Source of the DNA: Bacteroidaceae bacterium
GTDB taxonomy: Bacteria; Bacteroidota; Bacteroidia; Bacteroidales; Bacteroidaceae
Direction of reading: 5' to 3'
Assembly: GCA_017520935.1 (NCBI GenBank)
Contig: JAFXEF010000053.1
Span: forward strand, 1-64,000
DNA length: 64,000 bases
Shown here: positions 43,818 to 52,341 of the stretch, one piece after another
How positions within the stretch are numbered: position 1 is the first letter of the stretch
Layout: every line of letters begins with the position of its first letter
The notes under the pieces: generated by a model
Told to the model about the DNA's origin: nothing
Databases searched by the model: none
The model's input: only the letters and a program-made list of their open reading frames with translations
Program-made: the position numbers and the translations under genes

Positions 43818-44864
43818 ATGACTAAGCAACGCATCATCAGCACCAATCACCTGAGCGAAACATTGAGTGAGCTACTCAGCGAGCTAAGCTACGACCGCCT
43901 GTTCGTCCTCACCGACGAGCACACTGCCCGATTGTGCTACCCGCTCATAGAGCAAACCCTCAGCGAAGGGTATCATATCACCATCCCTGCTGGTGACGAC
44001 AATAAGCATATTGATACACTTTGCCACGTGTGGGAGGAACTGTCGAGTCATGGTGCCACACGCCACTCACTGCTCATCAATGTAGGTGGAGGCATGGTGA
44101 CCGACCTTGGCGGCTTTGCTGCAGCCACCTACAAACGCGGTATACACTACATCAATATGCCCACCACGCTACTGTCGATGGTCGATGCAGCCGTAGGTGG
44201 CAAGACCGGTATCAACCTCCACTCGCTGAAGAACGAGATTGGTGCCTTCTGCCCCGCCGATACCGTGGTGGTGTGCTCCACATTCCTGCAAACACTCGAC
44301 ACGGCCAACCTCGTCTCGGGCTTTGCCGAAATGCTCAAGCACGGGCTCATCAGCACCGAGGAGCATTGGGCACAGCTCATGCACTTCGACCTCAACAATC
44401 CCGACCTTGCCGAGCTGCAGCAGCTCATCATGGAGTCGATACACACCAAGGAACATATCGTGGAGCAGGATCCCACGGAGCAGCACATCCGCAAAGCACT
44501 GAACTTAGGCCATACCCTCGGGCACGCTTATGAGACGCTGGCCATGCGCCACGGTACCCCCTGCCTGCACGGTTATGCCGTAGCATGGGGGCTCATCGGC
44601 GAACTATACCTGTCGCACCTTCGCGAAGGATTCCCCGCCGACAAACTGCGCCAGATGCTCTCTTATATAAAAGAGGTATACGGCACGCCGTCTTTCAGTT
44701 GTGCCGACTACGACGAACTCTACGAACTGATGAAGCATGACAAGAAGAACGTAGCAGGCGAGATACGCTTCACCCTCCTCGGCAACATCGGCGACATACG
44801 CATCAATCGCACCGCCACCCGAGAAGAAATCCTCGAAATGCTTGACTTCGTCCGCGAAAGCTAA
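43818..44864 (+). CDS. aroB: 3-Dehydroquinate synthase
   Basis: 348 residues from MTKQRIISTNHL, the better start since an upstream in-frame TTG overlaps the promoter box. AroB converts DAHP to dehydroquinate, the second step to chorismate. The NAD-binding and metal motifs are INVGGGMVTDLGGFAAATYKRGI, TTLLSMVDAAVGGKTGIN, KNEIGAF and LNLGHTLGHAYE. Length fits the family (340-370). The next gene on the same strand starts 59 bp later. Confidence 0.95.
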   Translation: MTKQRIISTNHLSETLSELLSELSYDRLFVLTDEHTARLCYPLIEQTLSEGYHITIPAGDDNKHIDTLCHVWEELSSHGATRHSLLINVGGGMVTDLGGFAAATYKRGIHYINMPTTLLSMVDAAVGGKTGINLHSLKNEIGAFCPADTVVVCSTFLQTLDTANLVSGFAEMLKHGLISTEEHWAQLMHFDLNNPDLAELQQLIMESIHTKEHIVEQDPTEQHIRKALNLGHTLGHAYETLAMRHGTPCLHGYAVAWGLIGELYLSHLREGFPADKLRQMLSYIKEVYGTPSFSCADYDELYELMKHDKKNVAGEIRFTLLGNIGDIRINRTATREEILEMLDFVRES

Positions 44865-44923
44865 CCAACAGAGGTTAGATTATATAGTTTTTACAAAGCC
44901 TCTATATGGTCTAAAAAAGTATA

Positions 44924-46393
44924 ATGCATAAAATAGAAATACCAATGATTACCTCTGGAAATATCCTCCTCGTAGGTTCCATCCTGCTCTTCGTGAGCAT
45001 CGCAGTGAGCAAGACCAGTGCCCGCTTTGGCGTCCCCACTCTGTTACTATTTCTCTTTGTAGGTATGCTCTTCGGCAGCGACGGACTCGGCATCCAGTTC
45101 AACGACATGAAAGATGCCCAATTCGTCGGTATGATAGCCCTCTGTATCATCCTCTTCTCAGGCGGCATGGACACTAAGTTCCAGGAGATCAAGCCCGTGC
45201 TGGCACCAGGACTCGTGCTTTCCACCGTGGGTGTACTGCTCACCGCCATCTTCACCGGTCTCTTCATCTGGTGGCTCTCAGGCATGGAGTGGAGCAACAT
45301 CTACTTTGCCTTCCTGCCCTCCCTGCTGTTAGCCTCCACCATGTCATCAACCGATTCGGCCTCGGTGTTTGCCATCCTGCGCCAGCAGAAGATGAACCTC
45401 AAGCACAACCTCCGTCCCATGCTTGAGCTGGAGAGTGGTTCTAACGACCCCATGGCCTACATGCTCACCATCGTACTCATCCAGTTCATCTCGGGTGAGG
45501 TGAGCGGTACCGGTGCCATCATCGTCTCCTTCCTGCAGCAGTTTGTCTTCGGAGCCCTCATCGGCTACGGCACAGGCAAGGGAGCCGTATACGTCATCAA
45601 CAAGCTCAACCTCGAAAACAAGGCCCTCTACCCCATCTTCATGCTCGCCGTAGTGTTCTTCACCTTCTCCGTGTGCGATCTTTTCAAGGGCAACGGCTAC
45701 CTTGCCGTATACATCTCGGGCATGATGATCGGTAATTCCAAGATTGCCAATCGCAAGGAGATATCCACCTTCTTTGACGGCCTCACCTGGCTCTTCCAGA
45801 TCATCATGTTTATCCTCCTCGGTCTGCTCGTCAATCCGCGCGAGATGCTCGACGTGGCCCTCGTAGCCATCCTTGTGGCTGCCTTCATGATTCTCATCGG
45901 CCGCCCGCTCAGCGTAGCCATCAGCCTGCTCCCCTTCCGCAAGATTACCGCCCGCTCCAAGCTTTACATCTCTTGGGTAGGCCTGCGCGGTGCCGTACCC
46001 ATCATCTTCGCTACCTATCCCGTGGTAGCAGAAATAGAGGGAGCCGACCAGATATTCAACATCGTATTCTTCATCACCATCCTCTCGCTCATCCTGCAGG
46101 GCACTACCCTGCCCTTCTTTGCCCGTAAGCTTGGACTCTCGGCTCCGTTGGAGAAGACAGGCAATGACTTCGGAGTAGAGCTCCCCGACGAGATTGACAC
46201 CGACCTAACCGACCTAACCGTCACCCCCGCCATGCTTACCGATGGCGACACACTGAAGGAAATGGAACTCCCTGAAGGTGCCCTTGTGATGATAGTCAAG
46301 CGCGGCACCGAATTCCTCGTGCCCAACGGATCACTGCACCTCCAGGCCGGCGACAAGCTGCTGCTCATCTCGGAAGGTGCGAAGAAAAGATAA
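44924..46393 (+). CDS. Potassium/proton antiporter, CPA1 (NhaP2/CvrA) type
   Basis: 489 residues with start at 44924 or, less likely, 44945 (MITSG). Twelve or so hydrophobic helices are arranged as in Na+/H+ exchangers, e.g. ILLVGSILLFVSIAVSKTSA, LLLFLFVGMLFGSDGLGIQF, STDSASVFAIL and LELESGSNDPMAYMLTIVLI. The conserved ND (SNDP) motif carries ions. The cytoplasmic end (about 405-489) is a TrkA-C/RCK domain ending LQAGDKLLLISEG, as in K+/H+ antiporters of the NhaP2 group. It probably regulates cytoplasmic K+ and pH. Confidence 0.9.
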   Translation: MHKIEIPMITSGNILLVGSILLFVSIAVSKTSARFGVPTLLLFLFVGMLFGSDGLGIQFNDMKDAQFVGMIALCIILFSGGMDTKFQEIKPVLAPGLVLSTVGVLLTAIFTGLFIWWLSGMEWSNIYFAFLPSLLLASTMSSTDSASVFAILRQQKMNLKHNLRPMLELESGSNDPMAYMLTIVLIQFISGEVSGTGAIIVSFLQQFVFGALIGYGTGKGAVYVINKLNLENKALYPIFMLAVVFFTFSVCDLFKGNGYLAVYISGMMIGNSKIANRKEISTFFDGLTWLFQIIMFILLGLLVNPREMLDVALVAILVAAFMILIGRPLSVAISLLPFRKITARSKLYISWVGLRGAVPIIFATYPVVAEIEGADQIFNIVFFITILSLILQGTTLPFFARKLGLSAPLEKTGNDFGVELPDEIDTDLTDLTVTPAMLTDGDTLKEMELPEGALVMIVKRGTEFLVPNGSLHLQAGDKLLLISEGAKKR

Positions 46394-46407
46394 AAGCTAA
46401 CTGAAGT

Positions 46408-47154
46408 TTACTCAAAATAGAGGGTAAGCACCACCATGCGACTCGACACTCCGTCGAGTGCAGAGGTATATTTGAGCAGGTTCTTATCTATAAGGTCACT
46501 ACGGTCTTTCACCAACAAGTCGGTAAGACCGAAGCAGAACTTCAACTCAGGAATAAGTTTGAAGAAGGGAAGATAGAAGTCGCAACCGAAACCCATCTCC
46601 AAAGCGAGGTCAAATCGTTGGGTGAGCAGTGCCTTCTGCTTCTTCACCGTGAGGTCAATCATCGGTGCAAGACCTGCCACCACGTAAGGACGATAGTTAT
46701 TGAATCGCTGGGCCGAATATTTCACATCGACGGGTACGGAGAGATAGGTTGACTTGATGTTCTGCTTCTCTACCGCTCCGCTGAGCTGCTCTCGAAAATA
46801 GACCATCTTGTCGCCAAAATGCATCGTAGGGATAAAACGTAGCGAAAGGTGCTTAGTGAGATACAATTCGCCCAGCACACCAACCGAGAAGCCTGGATTA
46901 TAAGCAGCTACATCGGTGAACCAAAACTCTTGCGTACCGTCTTCCAGCGTGTGTACACAGCCATTATTGGTAAACTCAAGATCTTGCATGTGAAGCCCGA
47001 AAAGGAACCCGTAATGCCAACGGCGCATATCGATATACGGACGGTTCTGCACCTTGCGCTCTTGCGCAAGGTGACGCTGCGGGCAAATGGTCAGTACAAC
47101 CAATGCCACTATCCCGATAATGCACGAACGGCTGACGTGTCTTCTCGTGTCCAT
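46408..47154 (-). CDS. porT: PorT-like outer-membrane protein (type IX secretion)
   Basis: 248 residues from MDTRRHVSRSCIIGIVALVV, a signal-type N-terminus; earlier starts lie in other frames' leaders. PorT of Porphyromonas is about 244 residues. The central region FLFGLHMQDLEF, FSVGVLGELYLTKHLSLRFI, PTMHFGDKMVY and STYLSVPVDVKYSAQRFNNY, and the closing VLTLYFE barrel strand, fit this family. PorT is part of the type IX secretion apparatus, which exports proteins with C-terminal sorting domains. Convergent with the antiporter gene. Confidence 0.75.
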   Translation of the reverse strand: MDTRRHVSRSCIIGIVALVVLTICPQRHLAQERKVQNRPYIDMRRWHYGFLFGLHMQDLEFTNNGCVHTLEDGTQEFWFTDVAAYNPGFSVGVLGELYLTKHLSLRFIPTMHFGDKMVYFREQLSGAVEKQNIKSTYLSVPVDVKYSAQRFNNYRPYVVAGLAPMIDLTVKKQKALLTQRFDLALEMGFGCDFYLPFFKLIPELKFCFGLTDLLVKDRSDLIDKNLLKYTSALDGVSSRMVVLTLYFE

Positions 47155-47253
47155 ACCCCTATATAACGAAAGCAACACGCATTTATTATTTAGACGAGGT
47201 TCAAATATAGCAAAAAACAGGGGTAAGATAGAACATCGGGCGAAGAAAAGCCT

Positions 47254-47261
47254 TACCTTTG
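47254..47261 (+). promoter_or_regulatory. Possible -7 box upstream of the ferredoxin
   Basis: TACCTTTG matches TAnnTTTG and ends 35 bp before the start codon. No TTG at -33. Confidence 0.45.
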
Positions 47262-47296
47262 TAGTGTTAGTACGAATAACTTTAAACAATAGAATT

Positions 47297-47467
47297 ATGG
47301 CTTACGTAATTAATGATGACTGTATCAAGTGTGGTACCTGCGTTGACGAATGTCCCTCTGAGGCTATCTCTGAAGGCGATACCAAGTATGTAATCGACCC
47401 TGCTGCTTGTGTTGATTGTGGCACTTGCGCCGACGCTTGCCCCTCTGAGGCTATTCATCCGGAATAA
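47297..47467 (+). CDS. 2[4Fe-4S] ferredoxin
   Basis: 56 residues. Two clusters are bound by CIKCGTCVDECP and CVDCGTCADACP, the classical CxxCxxCxxxCP pattern. The N-terminus is MAYVIND and the protein ends SEAIHPE. It carries electrons at low potential, for example to or from pyruvate:ferredoxin oxidoreductase in anaerobes. It is a single gene with an obvious bidirectional terminator behind it. The length is exactly that of clostridial-type ferredoxins. Confidence 0.97.
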   Translation: MAYVINDDCIKCGTCVDECPSEAISEGDTKYVIDPAACVDCGTCADACPSEAIHPE

Positions 47468-47485
47468 GATACAGCAAAAAGAATT

Positions 47486-47519
47486 AAATAAAGGATGCCT
47501 TTTGGGGCATCCTTTATTT
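47486..47519. terminator. Bidirectional terminator of ferredoxin and YjjG-like genes
   Basis: AAATAAAGGATGCC pairs with GGCATCCTTTATTT across a short loop. Both sides are A/T rich. The convergent HAD gene ends 2 bp later. Confidence 0.88.
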
Positions 47520-47520
47520 A

Positions 47521-48222
47521 TTACAATATATCCTTCAGTTCCAAAAGTGACTCTATAGTATAGGTAGGAGGACGCTTATCACCCAAAGCCAATCTCCCCA
47601 CATTATAAAACACTTGATCAATACCTACCTGTTGTGCCCCCTCTATATCGACTTCAAAGTTGTCGCCTATCATCAGGGTCTCAGCCTTGCTCACACCAGC
47701 CACACGCAAAGCATATTCGAAGATGGCAGGATCGGGCTTGTTGACCCCGATATCTTCAGAAAGCACCACTCCATCAAAGTAATGGTCGATACCCGCACTC
47801 TGCATTTTGCGCGCCTGCAGCTCAGTGAAACCGTTGGAAAGGACATAGAGCCGGTATCGAGGACGCAGATATTCAAGTGCCTCACGAGCATAAGGCACCA
47901 GACGCCGACCAAGGGGAAGCCGCTGCATGGCCTCAGCCCAGAAGCGGGCACCTACGGCATCGGCATCAGGCACACCAGCCACACGTAGTGGGTGAGCATA
48001 ACGTTCGGCATTGAGGTGCTCCTTGGTAATCTTACCCTCGGCATAGAGCGCCCACAGTTGCTGATTATACCCCTCGTAGATGGTGAAGTAATGTTCGAAG
48101 CTGTCAAACCAACGGCCGTATCCAAGCAGCGCATATACAGCGCAGTAGGCCTCCCGGGAGTTGCCCGAGAAGTCATACAGCGTATTGTCAAGATCAATAA
48201 AGAGAGTGGTATAGCGCTTCAC
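47521..48222 (-). CDS. HAD-family nucleotidase, YjjG type
   Basis: 233 residues. HAD motif I is FIDLDNTLYDF (catalytic Asp residues), motif II VLSNGF and motif III/IV GVNKPDPAIFEYAL and MIGDNFEVDIEGAQQVG. The cap domain between about 15 and 90 is helical. YjjG-type enzymes dephosphorylate non-canonical pyrimidine nucleotides such as dUMP-like analogues (house-cleaning role). Substrate assignment is from family resemblance only. The start of this gene is 6 bp after the end of the coiled-coil lipoprotein gene. Confidence 0.88.
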   Translation of the reverse strand: MKRYTTLFIDLDNTLYDFSGNSREAYCAVYALLGYGRWFDSFEHYFTIYEGYNQQLWALYAEGKITKEHLNAERYAHPLRVAGVPDADAVGARFWAEAMQRLPLGRRLVPYAREALEYLRPRYRLYVLSNGFTELQARKMQSAGIDHYFDGVVLSEDIGVNKPDPAIFEYALRVAGVSKAETLMIGDNFEVDIEGAQQVGIDQVFYNVGRLALGDKRPPTYTIESLLELKDIL

Positions 48223-48228
48223 GAGGCA

Positions 48229-49077
48229 TCAACGTACTTGAATGACCAGATAGCGCGACACGCTCCAGAAAGCCTCTGGGTCGAGCACACAAAGAGTAAG
48301 CTGCCTGTCATCATCCTTGGTCAACTCATACGAGCCTGCGGGGTGGGTAGTGAGCAGTTTAGCCCGCTTGGCATAAAGAGGGAATACCTTGTCGTCACGG
48401 ATATCAATTTCAGTAAAGTAATTCTTGTTGAACTCTGTAGAGGTGAGCACCTCACCCTTGTTCAATATATTCTGCTCCTTGAGCTCCTTGGTAGTGCCAT
48501 ATACATACCAAGCTGTATTGAGTTGGTCCACCTGTTGCTCTATCACCTCTTGCTGTGCCTCAGTAATTTCTTGAAGGGTATTGACATCGCCCGTAAGTAT
48601 CACCACGGCACTATCCAGCTCGGCAATACGGATATTCTTGCGGGCCAACTCACCCTGTAGGGCAGCAATGCTGGCTACCTTATCGTTGAGTTCTTGCTGC
48701 AGGTTGGCCAACACCTTGCGCAAGCTGGCAGTCTCAGCACCTCCCGCCTTGAGTTTCTTCTCCAGTTGTGCAATCTGCTTGCGGTTGGCCTCCATCTTCT
48801 GCTGGATAAAGAGGATATCCTCCCTCAAGCGCTCGGCATCGGTAATACCTTCGCCACCTTGCGACTGCACCGACACACGCCCCTCTGCCTCATTGATAGC
48901 ACGGAAACCCTCCTGAATATCGGCAATTACCAACATTGCCTGATCCAGCGCCCTATTCTTCTCATCGAGCGCTACGGTGAGCGAATCATTCTGTGCCGTG
49001 AGTTCCTTCTCACGCTTCACATTGGTGCAGCTCACGAAAGCAGCCACACAGAAAGCCAAACAAAGAAATCTTTTCAT
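48229..49077 (-). CDS. Coiled-coil lipoprotein (possible Cbp1-like adhesin)
   Basis: 282 residues. The N-terminus MKRFLCLAFCVAAFVSC ends in a lipobox (FVSC), so a lipoprotein is likely. Residues of about 25-190 are heptad-rich coiled coil with repeated 'QLEKKL', 'LQQELNDKVASIAALQGELA' and 'IAELDSAVV'. A compact C-terminal domain starts near AWYVYGTTKEL and ends SVSRYLVIQVR. Bacteroidota homologues are sometimes labelled as Cbp1-type collagen-binding adhesins; I cannot confirm binding from sequence. It precedes the YjjG gene by 6 bp and follows rsmI by 27 bp. Confidence 0.75.
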   Translation of the reverse strand: MKRFLCLAFCVAAFVSCTNVKREKELTAQNDSLTVALDEKNRALDQAMLVIADIQEGFRAINEAEGRVSVQSQGGEGITDAERLREDILFIQQKMEANRKQIAQLEKKLKAGGAETASLRKVLANLQQELNDKVASIAALQGELARKNIRIAELDSAVVILTGDVNTLQEITEAQQEVIEQQVDQLNTAWYVYGTTKELKEQNILNKGEVLTSTEFNKNYFTEIDIRDDKVFPLYAKRAKLLTTHPAGSYELTKDDDRQLTLCVLDPEAFWSVSRYLVIQVR

Positions 49078-49104
49078 ACGTTACGTCTTTTTATAAATAA
49101 AACT

Positions 49105-49824
49105 CTATTTGTTTTTCTTATGTTCATCATTCTTTACCACTTTTTCTTCGGGACAACCGCCAAGGATGATGACAATCTCGCCACGTGGTTCCGTAGCAGT
49201 AAAGTGGGCAATGACCTCGGCGAGCGTGCCACGCACGGTCTCCTCGTGAAGTTTCGATATTTCGCGACAAACGGCTACCTCACGGTCGGCACCGAAGTAC
49301 TCGGCAAATTGCGTCAGTGTCTTCACCAAACGATAGGGCGACTCGTAGAAAATCATCGTGCGATGCTCCGCTTGCAAAGCCAACAGACGGGTCTGACGTC
49401 CTTTCTTCTGAGGCAAGAATCCTTCAAAGCAGAATCTATCGTTGGGCAAGCCTGACGATACGAGAGCGGGAACAAAAGCCGTTGCACCAGGCAAGCACTG
49501 CACCTCAATACTATTACGCACACACTCACGCACGAGAAGGAACCCCGGATCACTGATAGCAGGCGTGCCGGCATCAGACACGAGCGCCACTGTCTCGCCA
49601 GCCAGTATACGTTGTACGAGAGGCTCAATGGTCTTGTGTTCATTGAACTTGTGGTGCGACTGCAGCGTATTCTTTATCTCATAATGCTTGAGCAGGATAC
49701 CGCTCGTACGAGTATCCTCTGCCAAGATAAGATCCGCCTCCTTGAGCACACGAATGGCACGGAAGGTCATATCCTCCAAATTTCCCACCGGAGTGGGCAC
49801 CACATACAATCGTCCTGCAGGCAT
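49105..49824 (-). CDS. rsmI: 16S rRNA (cytidine1402-2'-O)-methyltransferase
   Basis: 239 residues. RsmI methylates the ribose of C1402 in the decoding centre. The motifs are GRLYVVPTPVGNLEDMTFRA (N-terminal), ILAEDTRTSGILLKHY, VALVSDAGTPAISDPG and FYESPYRLVKTL. Length is slightly shorter than E. coli RsmI (about 286), as in many Bacteroidota. It heads the group rsmI-lipoprotein-HAD. Confidence 0.95.
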   Translation of the reverse strand: MPAGRLYVVPTPVGNLEDMTFRAIRVLKEADLILAEDTRTSGILLKHYEIKNTLQSHHKFNEHKTIEPLVQRILAGETVALVSDAGTPAISDPGFLLVRECVRNSIEVQCLPGATAFVPALVSSGLPNDRFCFEGFLPQKKGRQTRLLALQAEHRTMIFYESPYRLVKTLTQFAEYFGADREVAVCREISKLHEETVRGTLAEVIAHFTATEPRGEIVIILGGCPEEKVVKNDEHKKNK

Positions 49825-49853
49825 AAGCGAGTTCTTTTATTCTCTAATGGATG

Positions 49854-49861
49854 CAAATTTA
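49854..49861 (-). promoter_or_regulatory. Possible -7 box of the rsmI group
   Basis: TAAATTTG on the minus strand lies 30 bp before the rsmI start. A TTG is found 24 nt further upstream, which is somewhat too far. Confidence 0.4.
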
Positions 49862-49960
49862 CTGATAAGATTTAAGATATTAAAACAAAAGATTGAGAAA
49901 ACGACAATCATCCCTGTTCCGACAGAATTCGTTCAAAACTACACGGTATTCCCAAAACAT

Positions 49961-50800
49961 CTAACCGCAATGGAATTTAACGAGCCCCTCCATCGGGCTC
50001 TTGAGAATGCAGCCCAGTTCCATTCCCAGACTCTCGGCAGCCTCCTTGAGCTCGGCTTTGAAAGCATTGGCGATGGAGCCAACAAAGTGGATGGGCAACC
50101 AAGGACGGCGATATTGCTTGACATTGCGCACGAAGAAATCGACAAAGCTCTCGACCAATAGGGTGTGCACCTCAGGCACTTCGCGATGCTTGGAGAGGAA
50201 AGGAGTGAGGCTGGCAAGGAAACGATTGGCCAGAGGTTGGCGATACACCTTCTCTAAAATGGTCTCCTGAGTGAGATCATACTCGGCAAGAAACTCATTG
50301 CGCACGGCCTCGGGGAGCTGATTCTTCAGACAGTCGCCCACAAGCCGGCGTCCCAGCACGGCACTACTACCCTCGTCGCCAAGGATATAGCCAAGAGGGG
50401 GTACATTGGCAATGATATCCTTGCCATCAAACAAGCAGGAGTTGGAGCCCGTACCAAGCACACAGGCGATACCCTCCTCGTGACCACATAGGGCGCGGGC
50501 GGCACCGAGCAGGTCACTATGGATGGTGATGTCGTCAGCAGACAACGCCCTCTGCATGGCCTCTCTCACGCGACCGCAAGCGGTGTCGTTGGCACAGCCT
50601 GCGCCATAGAAGATGACATGCAGAGAATCGGGCAGTCGGGTGAGCTGAGGAAGCAGTTCCTCGGCCAGCACCAACTCTATAGCTTCTTCAGTTTGGTGAT
50701 AAGGATTGATGCCTTGTGTCTGTACAGCAAGGATAGGGGTACCTTCGTTGCAAAGGCACCAGTCGGTCTTTGTTGAGCCACTATCGGCGATAAGAATCAT
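49961..50800 (-). CDS. BadF/BadG/BcrA-type ATPase, probable N-acetylhexosamine kinase
   Basis: 279 residues from MILIADSGSTKTDW; a longer upstream start adds nine residues over the preceding gene. The ATP-binding ADSGSTKTDWCLC, the second phosphate loop CVLGTGSNSC and VPPLGYILGDEGSSAVLGRR are family features of N-acetylglucosamine kinase-like members of the ASKHA superfamily. It follows the AmgK-RapZ gene by 27 bp. The context (AmpG, MurU, AmgK) suggests phosphorylation of a recycled amino sugar such as GlcNAc. Confidence 0.82.
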   Translation of the reverse strand: MILIADSGSTKTDWCLCNEGTPILAVQTQGINPYHQTEEAIELVLAEELLPQLTRLPDSLHVIFYGAGCANDTACGRVREAMQRALSADDITIHSDLLGAARALCGHEEGIACVLGTGSNSCLFDGKDIIANVPPLGYILGDEGSSAVLGRRLVGDCLKNQLPEAVRNEFLAEYDLTQETILEKVYRQPLANRFLASLTPFLSKHREVPEVHTLLVESFVDFFVRNVKQYRRPWLPIHFVGSIANAFKAELKEAAESLGMELGCILKSPMEGLVKFHCG

Positions 50801-50827
50801 ACGCTTTATTACTATTACAATTTTCAA

Positions 50828-52261
50828 TTACATTTTCGATGCAAGTTCCCGGGATACACCCTGTTCACGATGAGTGAGTATAACCCTCACACCATACTTT
50901 TCGGCCAGATGAGTCGCAAGATGTTCGGCCGAGTATACAGAGCGGTGCTGACCACCTGTGCAGCCGAAACAGACCATGAGGTTCTTGAAGCCGCGCGAAC
51001 TGTACTTCTCCACGGAATAGTCCACTATGCCGTACACGTGATCAAGGAACTCTTGCATGGCCTCCTCCCTATCGAGAAAGGCAATTACGGGCGCGTCTCG
51101 TCCCGTAAGTTGCTTGTATTCGGCATAACGGCCGGGATTGTGTATGGCACGGCAGTCGAACACAAAGCCACCACCATTGCCACTGGCATCGTCGGGAATA
51201 CCCTTCTTATAAGAGAAGCTGGCGATGCGCACCGTCAGCGTTTCGGGCTCCTTATAAGAAGCCCAGAGCGGCAGGGAAACCATTTCACGTAACAATGCCG
51301 TTAGGTATGGAAACTCGGTAAAGTCCTCACCGAGCAGGTCGCGCAGGTTATCGATTGCCATGGGGATGCTCTGCACGAAATGTGCCTTATGCTCGAAGTA
51401 GCCCCGATAGCCATAGGCTCCCAGCACCTGCAAGATGCGGAAAAGTACGAAGTAGCGCAAGCGCTGGTCGAAGGTTTCCCGGCTAAATAAGCGGTAACGG
51501 CTGGCCGATTGCAGATACTCATCTATGAGTTCACGACGCATCTCGAGAGTGAAGCGGGCACGGGCCTGCCACAGGAACGACACGAGGTCATACTCCACCG
51601 GACCTCGACGACCGCCCTGAAAGTCGATAAGCCATGGCTGGCCGTCGTGTATCATCACATTGCGCGACTGGAAGTCACGATACATAAAGGTATCGGAGGC
51701 ATCGGCCAGAAGGATATCGGCCATACGATCGAAGTCATCTTCGAGCCGCTCTTCCTCGAACTCCAGCCCGGTAGCCTTGAGGAAACAGTATTTGAAATAG
51801 TGGAGGTCCCACTGTATGCCACGGCGGTTGAGCTCGGGTGAGGGGTAGCACTGCGAGAAGTCGAGTCCCTGGGCACCCAGCCACTGCACATCGGGCAATA
51901 GGCGCATCACCTGACGCAACAGCTCGATATCGGCCTCATCATACCGGCCACGCTTCTGCGCCCCCATCAACAGGTCAAAGAGCGATACATCACCCAGGTC
52001 CTGCAGCAAATAGCACAGGCGGTCTTCCGAAACGGCAAACACCTCAGGGACAGGAAGGCCCTTACCACGCAAGTGAGCCGCGAGAGCAAGGAATGCCTCA
52101 TTCTCGCGCTGTGAGGTACCCACCACACCGATCACAGGGAGACCATCGGCGCAAAGGCGGAAATACTGGCGATTCGAGCCTGCGGGAGTGAGCGGCAGGC
52201 AAGTCCGTGCCGGATACCCGGCATATTGCAAAAACAGTTGTTGTAACTTTTCCATCTTCAT
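50828..52261 (-). CDS. Fusion of AmgK-like sugar kinase and RapZ C-terminal domain
   Basis: 477 residues. Residues of about 1-330 form an aminoglycoside-phosphotransferase-like kinase: PAGSNRQYFRL, TFMYRDFQSRNVMI (catalytic loop) and PWLIDFQGGRRGPVEYDLVS (metal-binding). AmgK phosphorylates MurNAc at C1. Residues of about 350-477 are a RapZ C-terminal-like domain: VRIASFSYKKG, GGGFVFDCRAIHNPGR, CFGCTGGQHRSV and VILTHREQG. In enterobacteria RapZ senses glucosamine-6-phosphate. The fusion could combine the kinase with sensing of amino-sugar levels, but this is inference. Neighbours are a sugar kinase, AmpG and MurU. Confidence 0.88.
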   Translation of the reverse strand: MKMEKLQQLFLQYAGYPARTCLPLTPAGSNRQYFRLCADGLPVIGVVGTSQRENEAFLALAAHLRGKGLPVPEVFAVSEDRLCYLLQDLGDVSLFDLLMGAQKRGRYDEADIELLRQVMRLLPDVQWLGAQGLDFSQCYPSPELNRRGIQWDLHYFKYCFLKATGLEFEEERLEDDFDRMADILLADASDTFMYRDFQSRNVMIHDGQPWLIDFQGGRRGPVEYDLVSFLWQARARFTLEMRRELIDEYLQSASRYRLFSRETFDQRLRYFVLFRILQVLGAYGYRGYFEHKAHFVQSIPMAIDNLRDLLGEDFTEFPYLTALLREMVSLPLWASYKEPETLTVRIASFSYKKGIPDDASGNGGGFVFDCRAIHNPGRYAEYKQLTGRDAPVIAFLDREEAMQEFLDHVYGIVDYSVEKYSSRGFKNLMVCFGCTGGQHRSVYSAEHLATHLAEKYGVRVILTHREQGVSRELASKM

Positions 52262-52317
52262 CGGTCAAATTGCATACAAAATTAGCAATAATTACCGATA
52301 TTCTCACCGATTATTGC

Positions 52318-52325
52318 TACTTTTG
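52318..52325 (+). promoter_or_regulatory. Possible -7 box upstream of the AmpG-like gene
   Basis: TACTTTTG matches TAnnTTTG and ends 16 bp before the ATG. The divergent AmgK-RapZ gene starts 57 bp away on the other strand. Confidence 0.45.
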
Positions 52326-52341
52326 CATATATTTTCGTGAC

